Under the pieces are notes generated by a model. The model was not told the origin of the DNA. It saw nothing but the letters and a program-made list of their open reading frames with translations, and did not search any database. Shown here in pieces: positions 1 through 8,967 of a DNA stretch of 64,000 nucleotides. The stretch's first letter is position 1. Every line of letters begins with the position of its first letter. The translations under genes were made by a program, and so were the position numbers. Where the stretch lies: positions 1 to 64,000 of the forward strand of contig NZ_ATAE01000056.1 in the NCBI RefSeq assembly GCF_000474275.2, in the 5' to 3' direction. The DNA is from Alkalihalophilus marmarensis DSM 21297. GTDB lineage: Bacteria > Bacillota > Bacilli > Bacillales > Bacillaceae_D.

Positions 1-65
1 TTAAGCTCTTTTGCGCCGATGGTAGTTGGGGGCTTCCCCCTGTGAGAGTAGGACGTTGCCAGGCG
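1..65 (+). rRNA. rrf: 5S ribosomal RNA, 3' part
   Basis: The first ~65 bases match the 3' half of a Bacillus 5S rRNA: the AGCTCTT, CGCCGATGGTAGT and CCCCCTGTGAGAGTAGGAC blocks occur in the canonical order. The 5' half lies before the window. It is followed at once by a terminator, so the window opens at the end of an rRNA operon. Confidence 0.95.
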
Positions 66-67
66 AT

Positions 68-97
68 AAAGCACAATCCAAATGGGTTGTGCTTTTT
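68..97 (+). terminator. rRNA operon terminator
   Basis: A 12-bp stem (arms 68-79 and 84-95, one G-U pair, loop AAAT) runs into a T tract just after the 5S rRNA end. Confidence 0.9.
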
Positions 98-131
98 ACT
101 TTCCTATTCATATAAGCTTGACCACGGAACC

Positions 132-350
132 GGCGCAATAATGAATAAAGTAGAAACAATGGTTCCCCACAATGATGCATTTCCTTCCTGAACAGACGCA
201 ATCAGATGACATTGGCGCAATTGACGTCTCAATAGACGCGATCATTAAAGGAATAGGCGCAATTTAGGAGTCTGCCAATGTAATAGCCGCTCGTACTGAC
301 GCAATTAGTGACCGGAGCAGCTGCGCGCCTATATCAATCAAACAAGCGCT
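132..350. repeat. Degenerate 21-bp periodic repeat array
   Basis: The core GRCGCAATT recurs with its CGC (or a degenerate form) at about 134, 155, 176, 197, 216, 237, 258 and 300, a spacing of 21 bases with one 2-base slip and one skipped unit. Weaker matches at 324 and 347 may extend it. Units at 155 (GAAACAAT) and 176 (GATGCATT) are decayed. There is no coding potential. Function is unknown. Confidence 0.7.
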
Positions 351-384
351 TGGACCCGGCCCTTCCTATCTTCCTCTATATACT

Positions 385-711
385 CTATGACCTCTCACCG
401 ATAATCAATTCAGAATTATGCCTGTCCCAATACATTGGAGTTCGTTCTGGATAATCAAAAAGATATTTAAAGTACCATGTATACAGTAAGTTATGCTGCT
501 TTTCTAGTGTGCTGAGTTCATGTGTATATTGACGTAATTCGCTCGTAACGGAATCTCCTGCTTCATGCTTCTCTATAATTTCTCCTTTAAGCATTTCTAC
601 TCTTTCCGTCTTTATTTCAATCATTTGATAGCCTAAATAGGTCATAACACTAAAACAAACGACTAAAAAGAGAGTGAAGAAGATAAAGATTGGTTTAAGT
701 TCATTAAACAT
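385..711 (-). CDS. Small single-pass membrane protein, hypothetical
   Basis: A 108-residue protein I do not recognise. Residues about 7-30 form one hydrophobic transmembrane segment. A charged, heptad-like stretch follows (about 33-75), then an aromatic C-terminus (YTWYFKYLFDYPERTPMYW). The ATG is preceded by a strong AAAGGAGAAA ribosome binding site. It stands alone on the minus strand between the rRNA operon end and a plus-strand gene. The C-terminal part probably lies outside the membrane as a coiled coil, but no function can be assigned. Confidence 0.7.
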   Translation of the reverse strand: MFNELKPIFIFFTLFLVVCFSVMTYLGYQMIEIKTERVEMLKGEIIEKHEAGDSVTSELRQYTHELSTLEKQHNLLYTWYFKYLFDYPERTPMYWDRHNSELIIGERS

Positions 712-963
712 TATAATTTTCTCCTTTCAAACAGTTACTTTTAAAACCCGTCGTTCATTGCCCGTCCGAATAATATGCAGAAGAACGAAACTGCAGGTCT
801 TGCCATATACTATGTAACTCAGAGTAGAGGTGTCCCAAAAATAAGATAGATTGTAAGAGAATATGACTAATTTAGTTTTTTGAGTAGATAAACTGACAGA
901 GCAATAGTGTAGCCAAGCTGTAGTACGTTAAGATCTTAATAAGGAAAATAATAGAAGGAAGGA

Positions 964-1188
964 TTGATATATGTGCTTACACATTATTTAGAAGATCATT
1001 TTGGGATTTATAAGGAAGATGAGATTATTTCACCTAAGACAAATAAGAAAGTTCCTGTGCATCGAATCATTCATATGCTAGAGGAAAAAGGGAAGCTTCA
1101 GCAGGTCTCACATACGATAAAAGCTATTCAGTCTTTAGGGAGAAAAGGAGTAATCACCTATCTGTCTAAATTAATTGATCAAGAATAA
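964..1188 (+). CDS. Hypothetical protein, 74 aa
   Basis: A small charged, mostly helical protein with no recognisable domain, signal peptide or membrane segment. Two starts are possible. TTG at 964 would use AGAAGG at 953-958 (5-base spacing). GTG at 973 would use AAGGAAGG at 955-962 (10-base spacing). It is followed by a clear terminator at 1231-1257, which supports a real transcription unit. The 250 bases upstream show nothing else I can name. Confidence 0.6.
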   Translation: MIYVLTHYLEDHFGIYKEDEIISPKTNKKVPVHRIIHMLEEKGKLQQVSHTIKAIQSLGRKGVITYLSKLIDQE

Positions 1189-1230
1189 GGACGGAATCAA
1201 AAGATCTCCTTTATAATAGAAAGAAAAAGA

Positions 1231-1257
1231 AAGCCTCTAGATATAGAGGTTTTTTGT
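1231..1257 (+). terminator. Intrinsic terminator after 74-aa gene
   Basis: Stem CCTCTA/TAGAGG extended by AA/TT pairs, loop GATA, then six T residues. It lies just before the threonine aldolase ribosome binding site. Confidence 0.8.
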
Positions 1258-1276
1258 TTGATGGGAGAGTGTGGGT

Positions 1277-2293
1277 ATGATTGACTTAAGAAGTGATACA
1301 GTGACTAAACCAACTGCTGCAATGCGAGAAGCGATGTACCGGGCAGAAGTGGGCGATGATGTATACAAGGAAGATCCTACGGTAAGAAGACTAGAAGAGC
1401 TTGCTAGCCAAATGTTAGGCAAAGAGGATGCTTTGTTTGTGACGAGTGGTACCCAAGGAAATCAAATTGCTGTATTAACACATTGTCGAAGCGGAAATGA
1501 AGTTTTGCTCGAGCAAGATTCTCATATTTTCTATTATGAAGGAGGGGCAATTTCTGCTTTTGCTGGTGTACAAACAAGAACAATCCCCGGTAATAAAGGA
1601 GAAATGGACCCTCGTCAAATTGAGCTTGCCATTCGAGGAAATGATATTCACGAACCAGAAACAGGATTGATTTGTGTAGAGAACACTCATAATCGCGCTG
1701 GGGGTGCTATTGTCTCCGCAGAAAATATGAAAGCTATTTTTGAGGTGGCAACAGCTCATGCTGTGCCTGTTCATTTAGACGGGGCAAGATTATTTAACGC
1801 TGCTGTAGCAAGTAATTGCTCATTGAAAGAGTTCACCCAATATACGGATACGGTTCAAGTGTGTTTATCTAAAGGACTAGGGGCACCGATTGGTTCGATC
1901 ATTGCTGGACCGAAAGAATTTATAACGAGCGCAAGAAAGTGGAGAAAGAGGCTCGGAGGCGGATTAAGACAGGTTGGAACAATCGCTGCTCCAGGGCTTA
2001 TTGCGTTAAGTGAAATGGTTGACCGTTTAAGTGAAGATCACCACCATGCAAAGATTCTAGCAGAGGGAATCGGGTCAGTGAATGGCTTGGAGGTTGTGAA
2101 TACCGTAGATACTAACATTGTGTTAGTAGATGTGTCTGGTAAAAAGCTGGCTTCAAATGAGTTTATCGAGAAACTGTCTGATGCAGGTGTTAAAGCTGTA
2201 TCGTTTGGTCCTTCCGTGGTACGATTTACGACACATTACGACGTGTCCAAACAGGAAATAGAAGAGGCATTAAGATTCATCAACTCTATATAA
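1277..2293 (+). CDS. ltaE: Low-specificity L-threonine aldolase
   Basis: PLP-dependent fold-type I enzyme that cleaves L-threonine or L-allo-threonine to glycine and acetaldehyde in the cytosol. The 338 residues are full length for the family. It begins with the typical MIDLRSDTVTKPT. It has the DGAR motif around Asp168 and the cofactor lysine in CLSKGLGAPIGS (about Lys199). ATG at 1277 is chosen over GTG at 1271 because GGGAGA (1263-1268) is 8 bases from the ATG but only 2 from the GTG. It stands next to, and may be co-transcribed with, the MOSC gene (30-base gap). Confidence 0.9.
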   Translation: MIDLRSDTVTKPTAAMREAMYRAEVGDDVYKEDPTVRRLEELASQMLGKEDALFVTSGTQGNQIAVLTHCRSGNEVLLEQDSHIFYYEGGAISAFAGVQTRTIPGNKGEMDPRQIELAIRGNDIHEPETGLICVENTHNRAGGAIVSAENMKAIFEVATAHAVPVHLDGARLFNAAVASNCSLKEFTQYTDTVQVCLSKGLGAPIGSIIAGPKEFITSARKWRKRLGGGLRQVGTIAAPGLIALSEMVDRLSEDHHHAKILAEGIGSVNGLEVVNTVDTNIVLVDVSGKKLASNEFIEKLSDAGVKAVSFGPSVVRFTTHYDVSKQEIEEALRFINSI

Positions 2294-2323
2294 GCGTATA
2301 TTTGAGAGGGAGGGAAAACAGAG

Positions 2324-2968
2324 ATGTCAACAACCATTCATGCGATACATATTGGCCAGCCTAGGAAAGTGGCACATGGGAAGCAGCTAATAAAGACAAG
2401 TATTTTTAAGGAACCTACTGATCAAAGAGTTGAAATCCATTCGTTAGGAATCAAGGGTGATACGCAATCAGACTTGGTAAACCACGGGGGCGTAGATAAA
2501 GCAATCTGTGCATATTCATACGATCGCTACCCTTTTTGGGAAGAAAGGCTAGGTCAGCCGGTCGGATATTCGGCATTTGGTGAGAATATCACTTTATATG
2601 GATGGTTAGAAGAAGAGGTACATATAGGCGATGTATTTGAGCTTGGATCGGCTGTTGTGCAAATTAGCCAGCCGAGACATCCATGCTATAAACTCGGTAT
2701 TAAGCACCAGCAGCCCAAAATGCCGTTATGGGTGAAGGAAACGGGGTACAGCGGGTTTTATTTTAGGGTGTTAAAAGAAGGGCATGCTTCAGTGGAGGAT
2801 GGTCTTAAACGCATTGAATCATATTCTCATAATCCAACCGTGATGGAAGTGAATAGGTGCAGAAATAATCCTGCTGCAACCAAAGAAGACCTGACAAAAA
2901 TGCTGGAAATTAAGGAGTTAGCTTCTGAATGGGTTGAGGCATTTACAAAAAAACGAAATGAGATTTAG
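2324..2968 (+). CDS. MOSC domain-containing protein (YiiM/YflK type)
   Basis: A 214-residue MOSC protein, the domain shared with the C-terminus of molybdenum cofactor sulfurases. Members are thought to carry sulfur to, or assist, Mo-cofactor enzymes such as those reducing N-hydroxylated bases. Typical blocks are present: GIKGDTQSDLVNHGGVDKAI (about 44-63), FGENIT and the conserved-cysteine segment SQPRHPCYKLG (Cys about 125). A strong GGGAGGGAAA site precedes the ATG. The gene ends in a terminator whose stem starts one base after the stop codon. Confidence 0.85.
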   Translation: MSTTIHAIHIGQPRKVAHGKQLIKTSIFKEPTDQRVEIHSLGIKGDTQSDLVNHGGVDKAICAYSYDRYPFWEERLGQPVGYSAFGENITLYGWLEEEVHIGDVFELGSAVVQISQPRHPCYKLGIKHQQPKMPLWVKETGYSGFYFRVLKEGHASVEDGLKRIESYSHNPTVMEVNRCRNNPAATKEDLTKMLEIKELASEWVEAFTKKRNEI

Positions 2969-3000
2969 AGAATTCTTTCCTATGAAAGAGTTCTTTTTTA
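2969..3000 (+). terminator. Terminator after MOSC gene
   Basis: An 11-bp stem (2969-2979 with 2984-2994, one G-U pair), CTAT loop and a T run. Confidence 0.85.
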
Positions 3001-3076
3001 TTTCACATAAGAGTAAATGAATGGAAATAATTGTTCGGGGCAAAATAAACCCACAACAATAGGGTAGGTGGTTATC

Positions 3077-4174
3077 ATGCCTTCAATTATGTCAATTAGT
3101 ACGTATACTCCGCCCAACACATTAAATCAAAATACAACAACAGAGTTTGCGAGAGAGCTGTTTGGTGAGAGCTTTCAAGATATCGAAAGGCTTCTGACTG
3201 TATTTTCAAACGGGCAGATTGATGAAAGACAGTTTGCTGTGCCGATGGATTGGTTCAAGGAAGATCATTCTCTTAAGGAGAAGAATGATCTCTATATTGA
3301 ACTGGCGACTAAATACGGGGCAGAAGGGATTAAGAAATGTTTAAGTAATCGGCTGTTTCTAAAAGAAGATGTGGATGTAGAAGACATTGAAGCAATTATT
3401 CTTGTGTCTAGTTCTGGTATGGCCACACCAAGTATTGATGCAAGGATTATGAATGTACTTCCTTTTTCTGCTCATACGAAGAGAATCCCAATATGGGGAT
3501 TAGGTTGTGCCGGCGGAGCGGCTGGAATCAGCCGTGCGTATGAATACTGCAGAGCTTATCCTGAATCCAATGTACTTGTTGTCTGTATAGAACTGTGCAG
3601 TTTAACGTTTCAACGTAATGACCGCTCTAAAAGCAACCTTGTTGGAACATCGTTATTTGCAGATGGCATTGCCTGTGCCTTAGTTTCGGGTGATCATTCT
3701 TCTATGATAAATAAATGTGAAAAATCTGTTCGACCGGTTATACGGGAAACCATGAGTACGCTTATGCCTGATTCTGAAGAAGTGATGGGCTGGGATGTGA
3801 GAGATACTGGGCTGCATGTGGTCTTCTCACGTGATATTCCATCTATTATTAAAAAATGGCTTAAGCCTAATGTGGATCAATTTCTAACGCAAAATAAATT
3901 AGAATCCGGACAAGTTGATGCGTTTGTGGCTCACCCTGGAGGCAAAAAAGTATTAGAAGCATATGAAGAAACCCTTTCTATTCCGAAGTCCATGACGGCT
4001 GTTTCAAGAGAAGTATTAAAGAAGCATGGGAATATGTCATCTCCTACGGTCTTATACGTGCTTGAGGAATTTATGAAAAAAGAAATGGCACCAGGATCTT
4101 ACGGACTGATGGCGGCCCTTGGTCCTGGCTTTTGTTCAGAGTTAGTTTTACTTCAATGGGAGGGTGTTCATTAG
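3077..4174 (+). CDS. bpsA: Type III polyketide synthase (chalcone synthase-like)
   Basis: A 365-residue ketosynthase of the chalcone/stilbene synthase superfamily. The B. subtilis relative (BpsA/BcsA) condenses long-chain acyl-CoA with malonyl-CoA to alkylpyrones. The nucleophilic cysteine is visible in GLGCAGGAAG (about Cys144). The other two triad members lie in AHPGGKK (His) and KHGNMSSPT (Asn). ATG at 3077 follows AGGTGG by 5 bases; GTG at 3068 is less well placed. The stop codon overlaps the start of the methyltransferase gene (TAGTG), so translation of the pair is coupled. A membrane lipid role is inferred from the B. subtilis pair. Confidence 0.88.
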   Translation: MPSIMSISTYTPPNTLNQNTTTEFARELFGESFQDIERLLTVFSNGQIDERQFAVPMDWFKEDHSLKEKNDLYIELATKYGAEGIKKCLSNRLFLKEDVDVEDIEAIILVSSSGMATPSIDARIMNVLPFSAHTKRIPIWGLGCAGGAAGISRAYEYCRAYPESNVLVVCIELCSLTFQRNDRSKSNLVGTSLFADGIACALVSGDHSSMINKCEKSVRPVIRETMSTLMPDSEEVMGWDVRDTGLHVVFSRDIPSIIKKWLKPNVDQFLTQNKLESGQVDAFVAHPGGKKVLEAYEETLSIPKSMTAVSREVLKKHGNMSSPTVLYVLEEFMKKEMAPGSYGLMAALGPGFCSELVLLQWEGVH

Positions 4175-4734
4175 TGGGATTGGTATATATTTTTATCGGA
4201 TTTGTCATCATTCAGCGATTGGTTGAAGTCGTCATTGCGAATCAAAATGCAAAATGGATGAAAAAACAAGGCGGTTATGAGGCTGGCAGGGAACATTATA
4301 AATATATTTTTGTCTTGCATGCGTTCTTTTTTGTCGCCCTGCTTATAGAAGTGTCTTCTGTGCAAGCGGGAGGAGTAAAGTGGTCACTCATCCCTCTCGT
4401 TGTATTTTTGATTGCGCAAATAGGACGTGTATGGGCATTGTCCTCCCTTGGACGTTTCTGGAATACACGTATCATGATCCTGCCAGGCGCAAAAGTAGTT
4501 GCAAAAGGACCGTATCGTTTTATGCGTCACCCTAATTATGTCATTGTTACACTAGAACTCTTTGCTCTGCCGCTGATTTTTCAAGCATACTGGACCGCAA
4601 TCGTCTTCTCACTCTTAAATGCAGTCATCTTAAGAGTGAGAATTAAAGAAGAGGAGCGAGCGTTAAAAGAAGCGACTGATTATGAGGAAGTGTTTAAAGA
4701 AAAGGGACGATTCATCCCAAGTTATGATGAGTAA
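4174..4734 (+). CDS. bpsB: Isoprenylcysteine carboxyl methyltransferase-family protein (alkylpyrone methyltransferase)
   Basis: A 186-residue integral membrane protein of the ICMT family with about four hydrophobic segments. It has the conserved C-terminal GPYRFMRHPNYV SAM-binding motif and a following EER motif. In B. subtilis BpsB (YpbQ) O-methylates the pyrones made by BpsA. GTG at 4174 is chosen because GGGAGGG (4158-4164) sits 9 bases upstream and the GTG shares its first G with the bpsA stop. A longer reading from 4132 would lie inside bpsA without a ribosome binding site. Confidence 0.85.
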   Translation: MGLVYIFIGFVIIQRLVEVVIANQNAKWMKKQGGYEAGREHYKYIFVLHAFFFVALLIEVSSVQAGGVKWSLIPLVVFLIAQIGRVWALSSLGRFWNTRIMILPGAKVVAKGPYRFMRHPNYVIVTLELFALPLIFQAYWTAIVFSLLNAVILRVRIKEEERALKEATDYEEVFKEKGRFIPSYDE

Positions 4735-4760
4735 AGGCCGGCTGAGCTGGCCTTTTTTTA
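4734..4760 (+). terminator. bpsAB terminator
   Basis: AAGGCCGGC pairs with GCTGGCCTT around a very short loop and is followed by seven T residues, immediately after the bpsB stop. Confidence 0.85.
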
Positions 4761-4876
4761 TTCGAGGAAAAGAGATAAAAGAAACGATGATTCAACCAAA
4801 TCACCTATATCATTCAGTAGAATTAACGTGGTACGATTACACCTAATATGAACTAAAGGGTGAGGAGGGGGAGGAA

Positions 4877-5416
4877 ATGGCTGCATTTCTGATGGAACAT
4901 GCGCTTGTTATGGTCTTGACCATCTTAATTATTAATGTGGTGTATGTTACGTTATTTACAGTTAGGATGATATTCACTTTAAAAGGACAGAGGTATTTAG
5001 CTGCAGGTGTCAGCGTAATCGAAATTCTAGTCTACGTGATTGGACTTAGCTTAGTGCTTGATAATCTTGATCAGCCTCAAAATTTGATTGCCTATGCTTT
5101 AGGCTATGGGATAGGTGTTATAATTGGTATGAAGGTAGAAGAGAAGCTGGCACTCGGATATATCACTGTAAATGTAATTACAAAAGAATATGAACCAGAC
5201 ATCCCCAATGCTTTAAGAGATAAAGGGTATGGTGTGACAAATTGGGTCGCTTACGGGCGAGAAGGGGAGCGTTTGATGATGGAGATACTAACCTCGAGAC
5301 GGTCAGAGCAAAATCTCTATCAAACGGTGAAAGAGCTCGACCCGAAGGCTTTTATTATTTCACACGAACCAAAAGCATTTTTTGGAGGATTCTGGGTTAA
5401 AGGAATACGGAGGTAG
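4877..5416 (+). CDS. yebE: UPF0316 membrane protein YebE (DUF2179)
   Basis: A 179-residue protein with three predicted transmembrane segments (about 10-32, 40-60, 67-86). A soluble C-terminal DUF2179 domain (about 95-175) follows, a fold seen in YitT-type membrane proteins and suspected to bind a small ligand. The motif [19 protein letters not shown] is typical of the UPF0316 family. The order yebE-yebG-purE is the B. subtilis order. GAGGAGGGGGAGG precedes the ATG. Molecular function is not established. Confidence 0.85.
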   Translation: MAAFLMEHALVMVLTILIINVVYVTLFTVRMIFTLKGQRYLAAGVSVIEILVYVIGLSLVLDNLDQPQNLIAYALGYGIGVIIGMKVEEKLALGYITVNVITKEYEPDIPNALRDKGYGVTNWVAYGREGERLMMEILTSRRSEQNLYQTVKELDPKAFIISHEPKAFFGGFWVKGIRR

Positions 5417-5421
5417 CAATA

Positions 5422-5631
5422 GTGGCTAAAAAGAAAAAAATGAAATTTGAAGTCGGCGAAAATGAATCAATCGGAGACTGCTTAGATCGTATGCAAAAAG
5501 AGGGCTATCAACCCGTTCGCCGGATGGAAGAACCTGTATTTGAAGAGAAGAAGAAGGGGCGTCAGGTTGAATATATTCCTGTTAGACAGAAAATCGTATT
5601 TGAAGGGAAATTGGTAGAAGGCGAACAATAA
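5422..5631 (+). CDS. yebG: NETI-motif protein YebG
   Basis: A 69-residue basic cytosolic protein of the YebG family, named for an Asn-Glu-Thr-Ile motif. Here the motif reads NESI (ENESIGDCLDRM, about 14-25), a Thr-to-Ser change. The GTG start follows GGAGG by 8 bases and lies 5 bases after yebE, so the two form one unit. Its 3' end overlaps the upstream PurR box of the purine promoter. Function unknown. Confidence 0.8.
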   Translation: MAKKKKMKFEVGENESIGDCLDRMQKEGYQPVRRMEEPVFEEKKKGRQVEYIPVRQKIVFEGKLVEGEQ

Positions 5632-5661
5632 TAGTCTGACTTTTTATCATCGTTCGACTTT
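5617..5661 (+). promoter_or_regulatory. Candidate PurR box pair of the purine operon
   Basis: An AAGGCGAACAAT-type box (CGAAC at 5622-5626) is followed by an inverted GTTCG (5652-5656). The gap between the pentamers is 25 bases, which equals two 14-base PurBoxes separated by 17 bases as known for B. subtilis PurR operators. The downstream box ends just before the -35 element. Confidence 0.7.
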
Positions 5662-5664
5662 TTG

Positions 5665-5693
5665 TTGACAGATCGTGTATCTGCTTGTAAGAT
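5665..5693 (+). promoter_or_regulatory. Sigma-A promoter of the purine operon
   Basis: TTGACA (5665-5670), a 17-base spacer and TAAGAT (5688-5693). Transcription should begin near 5700, 25 bases before the riboswitch. Confidence 0.85.
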
Positions 5694-5724
5694 GAAGATG
5701 AATAAACGAGAAAACAGAATATCA

Positions 5725-5793
5725 CCTCATATAATCACGGGAATAAGGCCCGAAAGTCTCTACCCAATGACCGTAAATCGTTGGACTATGAGG
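5725..5793 (+). ncRNA. Purine riboswitch, guanine class
   Basis: P1 pairs CCTCATA (5725-5731) with TATGAGG (5787-5793). P2 is CGGG/CCCG (5738-5741 with 5749-5752). P3 is CCAATGA/TCGTTGG with a CCGTAAA loop. The specificity base before TATGAGG is C (5786), which pairs with guanine; adenine-type switches have U there. It should switch off purine synthesis when guanine or hypoxanthine is plentiful. Confidence 0.95.
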
Positions 5794-5835
5794 GAAAGTG
5801 TCACTTCATTAGGATAGGTTTATTGAAGTGTCATG

Positions 5836-5897
5836 AAAGCGTGGAATTAGCTTCCTTTCTCTCAGTAGACAAAGATAGCTAATTCTGCGCTTTTTTT
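5836..5897 (+). terminator. Riboswitch-controlled terminator of the purine leader
   Basis: AAAGCGTGGAATTAGCT pairs with AGCTAATTCTGCGCTTT (17 bp with G-U pairs) and is followed by a T run (to 5897). A second hairpin (CACTTCA/TGAAGTG, about 5803-5830) lies between aptamer and terminator and may take part in antitermination. Confidence 0.9.
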
Positions 5898-5940
5898 ATG
5901 AGTAAAGTGCTATAGAAAACGCAACAAAGGGGAGAACATG

Positions 5941-6426
5941 ATGAAGCCAGTTGTGGGAGTTATTATGGGGAGCACATCGGATTGGGAAACGATGAAACAT
6001 GCATGTGAGATCTTAGATGAGCTTAAGGTTCCATACGAGAAAAAAGTTGTTTCTGCCCATCGTACACCTGACTTGATGTTTGAATATGCAGAGTCGGCAA
6101 TCGAGCGAGGGCTAGAAGTCATTATTGCAGGGGCAGGAGGAGCAGCGCATCTGCCTGGCATGGTAGCCGCTAAAACGGTACTGCCGGTGATAGGAGTGCC
6201 TGTTGAATCAAAATCTCTTAAAGGGATGGATTCTCTCCTCTCAATTGTACAAATGCCTGGCGGAGTTCCTGTTGCCACTGTAGCCATCGGGGCTGCCGGA
6301 GCAAAAAATGCCGGTCTTCTTGCAGCACAAATTTTAGGTTCAACTGATAGAGAGGTTCAATCTAGATTAATAGATAAACGTGAAGCAACAAAAAAAGCAG
6401 TCTTAGGAAGCAGTGAGACGCTATGA
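5941..6426 (+). CDS. purE: N5-carboxyaminoimidazole ribonucleotide mutase
   Basis: Class I PurE converts N5-CAIR to 4-carboxy-AIR, the partner step to PurK. Motifs [16 protein letters not shown] and [11 protein letters not shown] line the active site of the octameric enzyme. Two adjacent ATGs exist (5938, 5941). The second is preferred because AAAGGGGAG ends 6 bases before it. First gene of the purine operon; its TGA overlaps the purK ATG. Confidence 0.95.
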   Translation: MKPVVGVIMGSTSDWETMKHACEILDELKVPYEKKVVSAHRTPDLMFEYAESAIERGLEVIIAGAGGAAHLPGMVAAKTVLPVIGVPVESKSLKGMDSLLSIVQMPGGVPVATVAIGAAGAKNAGLLAAQILGSTDREVQSRLIDKREATKKAVLGSSETL

Positions 6427-7550
6427 GCAAAGTGATTCGACCAGGTTCTACGATTGGAATTATTGGCGGCGGCCAGCTCGGCAGAATGCTTTGTATAGCA
6501 GCGAAACAAATGGGCTACAAAACAGCGGTGCTCGAGCCTGCATCATCCTCTCCATGTGAAGGGTTAGCCGATGTACTTATTCAAGCAAGATATGACGATA
6601 AAGAAGCAGCGAGAGAACTTGCGGCCGTCTCAGATGTGATCACCTATGAATTTGAAAATATTGATGCCGAAACAGCGGCGCTTTTGACAGAAGAAGCGTA
6701 TTTCCCGCAAGGATTTAAACTGCTTCAAACAACACAGCATCGGATTCGTGAAAAAGATTCCGTTTCCTCACTTGGTATAGAGGTCGCCCCGTATCAGTCG
6801 ATAAAGAATCTAAACGACTGCCAAGCTGCAGCTAAAGATATTGGTTTTCCAGCCGTGCTGAAGACGTGTCGTGGCGGCTATGACGGAAAAGGGCAGGCTG
6901 TTGTGCATGATGAAGCTGAATTACTCAAGGAAGCGAAGCAACTGTTAGAATCAGGAGAGCTAGTGCTAGAAGGGTTTATCCCTTTTAAATGTGAGATTTC
7001 CATTATTGTCACTCGCTCAACTCTAGGGGAAGTGAAGACATTCCCGGTAAGTGAAAACATTCATGTCAACAGTATTCTTCACCAATCAATCGTGCCAGCA
7101 AGAGTAGAGGCAGAGTGGCTAAAGAAAGCTGAAACAATAGCAGAGACAATAGCAGACGGACTCGGTTTAACGGGCATACTAGCTATTGAGATGTTTGTGA
7201 CCAATGAGGGTGAAGTGATTGTAAATGAGCTAGCACCAAGGCCTCATAATTCAGGGCATTACACGATAGAAGGTTGTTTCACTTCTCAATTTGAGCAGCA
7301 TATTAGAGCGATTTGCGGACTGCCGCTTGGGTCAACGCATCTTTTAGGAGCGACAGTGATGGAGAACATCCTAGGTCAGCATCTAGAGGAAGTAATAAGC
7401 GAACTTGATTATTTAAGTGAGGCGAAACTTCATCTATACGGCAAAAAAGAAGCAAAAGATAACCGGAAAATGGGCCATATTACGGCGATGGGTGACACGG
7501 TGGAGGATGCACTTGAAAAGCTCAAGCGAAGAGTGAAGCGAATGTGCTAG
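6423..7550 (+). CDS. purK: N5-carboxyaminoimidazole ribonucleotide synthase
   Basis: ATP-grasp enzyme making N5-CAIR from AIR, bicarbonate and ATP. The 375 residues are full length. The N-terminal [20 protein letters not shown] is the family's nucleotide-like fold. [12 protein letters not shown] (about 148-159) is the ATP-grasp glycine loop, and [12 protein letters not shown] the metal/ATP site. ATGA overlap with purE indicates coupled translation. Confidence 0.95.
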   Translation: MSKVIRPGSTIGIIGGGQLGRMLCIAAKQMGYKTAVLEPASSSPCEGLADVLIQARYDDKEAARELAAVSDVITYEFENIDAETAALLTEEAYFPQGFKLLQTTQHRIREKDSVSSLGIEVAPYQSIKNLNDCQAAAKDIGFPAVLKTCRGGYDGKGQAVVHDEAELLKEAKQLLESGELVLEGFIPFKCEISIIVTRSTLGEVKTFPVSENIHVNSILHQSIVPARVEAEWLKKAETIAETIADGLGLTGILAIEMFVTNEGEVIVNELAPRPHNSGHYTIEGCFTSQFEQHIRAICGLPLGSTHLLGATVMENILGQHLEEVISELDYLSEAKLHLYGKKEAKDNRKMGHITAMGDTVEDALEKLKRRVKRMC

Positions 7551-7592
7551 AATGAGTAAGGTATTTTACTTATAAAGTTGGAGGATGGTTAG

Positions 7593-8894
7593 ATGATTGA
7601 ACGTTATACACGTCCTGAAATGGGTGCCATTTGGACAGAAGAAAATCGTTACAAAGCATGGTTAGAAGTAGAGATCGTAGCATGTGAAGCATGGGCAGAG
7701 CTTGGCGAAATTCCTAAAGAAGATGTGGCTAAAATTCGTGAGAACGCAAGCTTTGATGTCGCTCGTATCCACGAAATCGAAGCAGAAACAAGACATGATG
7801 TAGTTGCTTTCACTCGTGCCGTTTCAGAAACACTAGGGGAAGAGCGCAAGTGGGTGCATTACGGACTAACGTCTACAGATGTGGTTGATACGGCTTTATC
7901 TTATCTGCTTAAACAAGCAAATGAGATCTTACTGGCTGACTTAGAGCGTTTCTTAGGCATCATTAAAGATAAAGCGATTGAACATAAGTACACTGTAATG
8001 ATGGGACGTACGCACGGTGTTCACGCTGAGCCAACGACATTTGGCTTGAAGCTTGGCCTTTGGTATGAGGAAATGAAACGCAACATCGAGCGCTTTAAGC
8101 ATGCAGCAGAAGGGGTTCGTTTCGGTAAACTTTCAGGTGCTGTTGGAACCTATGCTAATATCGACCCTCGTGTAGAGGAGCTTGTTTGTGAAAATCTTGG
8201 ACTTAATGCAGCCCCGATTTCTACACAAACATTGCAGCGTGATCGTCATGCAGAATACATGGCTTCGATTGCTCTTATCGCTACATCGATTGAGAAGTTC
8301 GCTGTAGAGATCCGCGGTCTGCAAAAGAGTGAAACGCGTGAAGTGGAAGAGTTCTTTGCTAAAGGACAAAAAGGATCATCGGCTATGCCACATAAGCGTA
8401 ACCCAATCGGCTCTGAAAATATGACAGGACTTGCACGTGTGATCCGTGGTCATATGCTGACAGCTTACGAGAATGTTCCATTATGGCATGAGCGTGATAT
8501 TTCTCACTCTTCAGCTGAGCGTATCATTCTTCCAGATGCAACAATTGCGCTTAACTACATGTTAAATCGTTTCGGAAATATCGTGAAAAACTTAACGGTG
8601 TTCCCTGAAAATATGAAGCGTAATATGACTCGTACGTACGGTTTAATTTACTCACAGCGTGTATTATTATCACTGATTGATAAAGGAATGGCTCGTGAGG
8701 AAGCATACGATCTTGTTCAGCCGAAGACGATGGAGGCATGGGAAAAAGGGATTCAATTCCGTGAGCTAGTGGAAGCTGAAGAAGCAATTACTGCTGTACT
8801 CTCAAAAGAAGAGATTGATGATTGCTTCGATTACAACTATCACTTGCAGCATGTGGATACAATCTTCAAGCGTCTGGGACTAGAAGCGAATTAA
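7593..8894 (+). CDS. purB: Adenylosuccinate lyase
   Basis: Homotetrameric fumarase/aspartase-superfamily lyase acting twice: SAICAR to AICAR, and adenylosuccinate to AMP. The 433 residues are full length. The signature loop [15 protein letters not shown] (about 262-276) and the TSTDVVDTA and GRTHG motifs are intact. A GGAGGATGG site lies 42 bases after purK. A GAGGAG/CTCCTC hairpin follows the gene. Confidence 0.96.
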   Translation: MIERYTRPEMGAIWTEENRYKAWLEVEIVACEAWAELGEIPKEDVAKIRENASFDVARIHEIEAETRHDVVAFTRAVSETLGEERKWVHYGLTSTDVVDTALSYLLKQANEILLADLERFLGIIKDKAIEHKYTVMMGRTHGVHAEPTTFGLKLGLWYEEMKRNIERFKHAAEGVRFGKLSGAVGTYANIDPRVEELVCENLGLNAAPISTQTLQRDRHAEYMASIALIATSIEKFAVEIRGLQKSETREVEEFFAKGQKGSSAMPHKRNPIGSENMTGLARVIRGHMLTAYENVPLWHERDISHSSAERIILPDATIALNYMLNRFGNIVKNLTVFPENMKRNMTRTYGLIYSQRVLLSLIDKGMAREEAYDLVQPKTMEAWEKGIQFRELVEAEEAITAVLSKEEIDDCFDYNYHLQHVDTIFKRLGLEAN

Positions 8895-8901
8895 ATAAAA
8901 T

Positions 8902-8926
8902 AGAGGAGTGAACAGCGCTCCTCTTC
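8902..8926 (+). other. Hairpin between purB and purC
   Basis: AGAGGAG pairs with CTCCTCT around a short loop. There is no T run, so it is more likely an mRNA-stability or processing hairpin than a terminator. Confidence 0.5.
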
Positions 8927-8967
8927 CAAAAGTAATATTGCCAATATTCTGATTGTGAGGGTGGAGT

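Noticed and set aside
1-201. A minus-strand reading frame across the 5S rRNA end.
   Set aside because: It lies over the rRNA gene and its terminator and has no ribosome binding site.
132-350. Possible CRISPR array of short repeats.
   Set aside because: The period is only 21 bases, and the constant core is ~9 bases and degenerate.
5725-5793. Adenine riboswitch.
   Set aside because: The discriminating base at 5786 is C, the guanine/hypoxanthine type.
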